From Pontibacter ummariensis (GTDB lineage: Bacteria > Bacteroidota > Bacteroidia > Cytophagales > Hymenobacteraceae), in NCBI RefSeq assembly GCF_900188175.1, contig NZ_FZOQ01000027.1, positions 1-64,000 on the forward strand: a DNA stretch of 64,000 bases. The letters run 5' to 3'. The notes under the pieces are model-generated. The model was not told the DNA's origin, made no database searches, and was given only the letters and a program-made list of their open reading frames with translations. The stretch's first letter is position 1, and every line of letters starts with the position of its first letter. Below are positions 61,939-64,000 of the stretch, one piece after another. A program made the position numbers and the translations under genes.

Positions 61939-63342
61939 CTAGATGTGGATAGCACGGTTCTCCGTAGCGGCCAGACAAGCTTCTTTCATCGCTTCGGCAA
62001 AAGTAGGGTGTGCGTGGCTCATACGGGCCACATCCTCGGCAGAAGCACGGAACTCCATAGCCGTTACCGCCTCAGCAATCAGGTCCGCAATACGCGGCCC
62101 GATCATGTGCACGCCAAGAATCTCATCTGTCTCTTTATCGGCCAGTACTTTCACGAAACCGTCTGTATCACCCGAGGCCTTCGCACGGCCAGAGGCTTTG
62201 AATGGGAACGAACCGGTCTTATAAGCGCGGCCCTGCTCTTTCAGTTGCTCTTCGGTTAAGCCTACCCCTGCCACTTCTGGCCAGGTGTACACCACCCCTG
62301 GAATCAGGTTATAGTTGATATGAGGTTTCTGCCCTACGATCTGCTCAGCTACCAGCACACCTTCTTCTTCGGCTTTGTGCGCCAGCATGGCTCCACGCAC
62401 CACGTCACCAATGGCGTAGATACCCGGCACATTGGTTTCCAGGTGGTCGTTTACGGCAATCATGCCACGCTCGCCCAGCTGCACTCCAGCGTTCTCCAGA
62501 CCTAAGCCTTCTGTGTATGGCTTGCGGCCTACAGATACCAGCACATAGTCACCTTCAAAGGTAACAGTCTCTCCTTTCGGGTTTTCTGCCGTCACTTTTA
62601 CGGTTTCGCCTTCATTGGTAGCACCTGTTACTTTATGGCTCATGAAGAAGTCAAACTTCAGCGTCTTCTTCAGGATGCGCTGAAGCTCTTTGCCCAGGGC
62701 TCGATCCATCGTCGGGATGATGGAATCCATGTACTCCACCACCTGCACTTTGGTACCCAGGCGCGCGTAAACCGATCCTAACTCCAGGCCAATCACACCG
62801 CCACCAATGATGATCAGGTTCTTCGGCACCTCTGTCAGCGACAAAGCCTCTGTAGACGTGATGATACGCTTTTTATCAACTGGCAGGAAAGGTAGGGTAG
62901 ATGGCTTTGAACCTGTCGCAATGATCGTTTTCTCTGTCTCGATCTCCTGCTCCTTACCGTCTGTACCAGTAACCTTGATCTTGTTCTTGCTAACAAAAGA
63001 ACCAAGGCCGTAATAGGTATCGATCTTGTTTTTCTTCATCAGGAAGGCAATGCCATCGTTGTTCGACTTTACGACCTCTCCTTTGCGCTTGATCATCTGC
63101 TGCAGGTTCACCTGCAGGTTCTCCAGCTCTATGCCGTGATCTTTGAAAGCATGTGCGGCATTGTGGTAGTGCTCTGAAGAGTCGAGCAGGGCTTTAGACG
63201 GAATACAGCCTACGTTCAGGCAAGTACCGCCCAGCACATTATACTTCTCTATGATCGCAGTTTTCAGGCCCAGCTGTGCACAACGGATAGCCGCCACATA
63301 GCCACCAGGACCAGAACCGATTACGGTTACATCGTATTTCAT
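61939..63342 (-). CDS. lpdA: Dihydrolipoyl dehydrogenase (E3)
   Basis: Flavoprotein that reoxidises dihydrolipoamide with NAD in 2-oxo acid dehydrogenase complexes. FAD-binding GSGPGGY at 10-16, redox-active disulfide C41/C46 in GGTCLNVGCIPSK, NAD-binding GGGVIGLELGSVYARLG, and the C-terminal catalytic histidine in HAHPTFAEA. 467 aa is typical. It lies downstream of the odhB gene, but a terminator separates them, so it may also have its own promoter. Confidence 0.96.
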   Translation of the reverse strand: MKYDVTVIGSGPGGYVAAIRCAQLGLKTAIIEKYNVLGGTCLNVGCIPSKALLDSSEHYHNAAHAFKDHGIELENLQVNLQQMIKRKGEVVKSNNDGIAFLMKKNKIDTYYGLGSFVSKNKIKVTGTDGKEQEIETEKTIIATGSKPSTLPFLPVDKKRIITSTEALSLTEVPKNLIIIGGGVIGLELGSVYARLGTKVQVVEYMDSIIPTMDRALGKELQRILKKTLKFDFFMSHKVTGATNEGETVKVTAENPKGETVTFEGDYVLVSVGRKPYTEGLGLENAGVQLGERGMIAVNDHLETNVPGIYAIGDVVRGAMLAHKAEEEGVLVAEQIVGQKPHINYNLIPGVVYTWPEVAGVGLTEEQLKEQGRAYKTGSFPFKASGRAKASGDTDGFVKVLADKETDEILGVHMIGPRIADLIAEAVTAMEFRASAEDVARMSHAHPTFAEAMKEACLAATENRAIHI

Positions 63343-63434
63343 TCGTTTTATGTTTTAGGAGAGCTTCCTCTCGTTGTTTTGATTTCTCTATAAATGTAAA
63401 CCCACAACAGAGATACTTCTTACACGATTGTTAT

Positions 63435-63502
63435 CACCCTCCCCCTATAAAGACGGCGCTTCTGCAGTACCTTATTCCCTCCGTAAAGGGGGTAGGGGTG
63501 GG
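63435..63502. repeat. GC-rich imperfect palindrome between odhB and lpd
   Basis: The left half, CACCCTCCCCCTATAAAG, resembles the reverse complement of the right half (CTACCCCTTTACGG-like), leaving a central spacer of about 25 nt. The pattern is that of intergenic repeat elements seen in multiple copies in some Bacteroidota genomes; only one copy is in this window, so repeat status is a hypothesis. Confidence 0.35.
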
Positions 63503-63529
63503 TTAAGTATCTCTGGGTTTTACAAAACA

Positions 63530-63563
63530 AAGGAGGAGCAAACACTTCTGCTTACCCCTCCTT
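63530..63563 (-). terminator. Terminator after odhB
   Basis: AAGGAGG (63530-63536) pairs with CCTCCTT (63557-63563), with an inner AGCA/TGCT pair. T-rich minus-strand tail TTGTTTTG. Confidence 0.65.
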
Positions 63564-63578
63564 CTCTATTTTATTTTA

Positions 63579-64000
63579 TTATACGCCTAACAGCAATCTC
63601 ATCGGATCTTCCAGCAGCTCTTTTACTCGAACCAGGAAGCTCACTGACTCACGGCCATCAATGATGCGGTGGTCATAAGAAAGGGCCACGTACATCATTG
63701 GGCGAATCTCTACTTGTCCGTTAACAGCGACCGGACGCTGCACAATGTTGTGCATTCCCAAGATAGCTGATTGCGGCGCATTGATGATCGGGGTAGACAT
63801 CATAGAACCAAACACACCACCGTTAGTGATGGTAAAGGTACCACCTGTCATTTCCTCAATCGACAATTTACCGTCACGGGCCTTTTTCGCCAAACGGATC
63901 ACCTCTTTCTCAATGCCATCCAGCGTGAGGCTCTCCGCATTACGGATTACCGGCACCACCAGGCCTTTCGGAGAAGAAACAGCAATCGACACATCACAGA
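63579..64000 (-). CDS. odhB: 2-Oxoglutarate dehydrogenase E2 subunit (dihydrolipoyllysine succinyltransferase), C-terminal part
   Basis: Only the last 140 codons are present; the gene continues beyond the window. The catalytic domain end is clear: CDVSIAVSSPKGLVVPVIRN, EMTGGTFTITNGGVFGSMMSTPIINAPQSAILGMHNI and SYDHRIIDGRESV (catalytic His and Asp in DHRxxDG), ending ELLEDPMRLLLGV. Transfers succinyl from lipoyl to CoA. The 2-oxoglutarate assignment over other E2 types rests on the NGGVFGS and MHNIVQRPVAVNGQ sequences. Confidence 0.9.
   Translation of the reverse strand, partial: CDVSIAVSSPKGLVVPVIRNAESLTLDGIEKEVIRLAKKARDGKLSIEEMTGGTFTITNGGVFGSMMSTPIINAPQSAILGMHNIVQRPVAVNGQVEIRPMMYVALSYDHRIIDGRESVSFLVRVKELLEDPMRLLLGV

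Noticed and set aside
1..64000. tRNA genes, CRISPR arrays, prophage or transposase genes
   Set aside because: Looked for on both strands by eye; no cloverleaf-like segment, spaced repeat set or transposase motif was seen. A tRNA or IS scan could still find something small.

Overview
The window is chromosomal DNA of a Bacteroidota bacterium, most likely a Hymenobacteraceae/Cytophagales member close to Pontibacter; the genus is inferred from gene content and protein style only. The phylum rests on a SusC/SusD pair, a fused MurF-alanine racemase, the CBS-NAD kinase-DUF6089-UppS-BamA-OmpH-OmpH neighbourhood, DUF5686/DUF4230/DUF4834/YfhO proteins, and promoters of the TTG-N19-TAnnTTTG type. Almost everything is housekeeping or cell-envelope DNA. 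I saw no tRNA, rRNA, CRISPR array, insertion sequence or prophage gene.

Layout. 1-627: no supported gene, one terminator. 628-13871 (minus strand): rluD, then a long envelope operon read from about 12032 down to 1750 (hydrolase, CBS protein, Omp85-like protein, nadK, two DUF6089 proteins, uppS, bamA, two Skp/OmpH chaperones), preceded by a TrpG/PabA glutaminase, CvpA and a YqeY protein. 14047-18577 (plus strand): pdxJ-mnmH-selD, making pyridoxine phosphate and 2-selenouridine in tRNA, then an esterase-like hydrolase and a SAM-dependent methyltransferase with a promoter that implies a leaderless mRNA. 18767-23553: susD/susC, with the relic of a second susC start upstream. 24470-26884: feoAB iron(II) uptake. 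27114-29579: murF-alr. 29734-45053: transporters, recX, a DUF5686 outer-membrane protein, a PLP deaminase/desulfhydrase, yfhO, and a carB lacking the allosteric domain. 45337-52779: a STAS-like protein, an acyltransferase, small lipoproteins and membrane proteins, DUF3616, PAP2, GNAT and CHRD proteins. 52981-57605: an ATPase, two tandem MacB-like permeases and an HlyD adaptor. 57917-61753: an unknown protein, a repeat protein with a 22-residue superhelical period, and a self-regulated GntR-ABC operon. 61939-64000: lpd and the 3' end of odhB, both for 2-oxo acid dehydrogenase complexes.

The most informative observation is in the GntR-ABC operon. The 65-codon gene between the ATPase and the permease reads as the N-terminus of a permease joined in frame to the C-terminus of an ATPase. 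This is what a deletion inside a duplicated ATPase-permease module would leave. The operon also has a textbook Bacteroidota promoter directly abutting a perfect 10-6-10 inverted repeat, the probable GntR operator. Other points of interest are the duplicated susC leader, a long stem-loop in the same gap, and the FKY stripe in the repeat protein.
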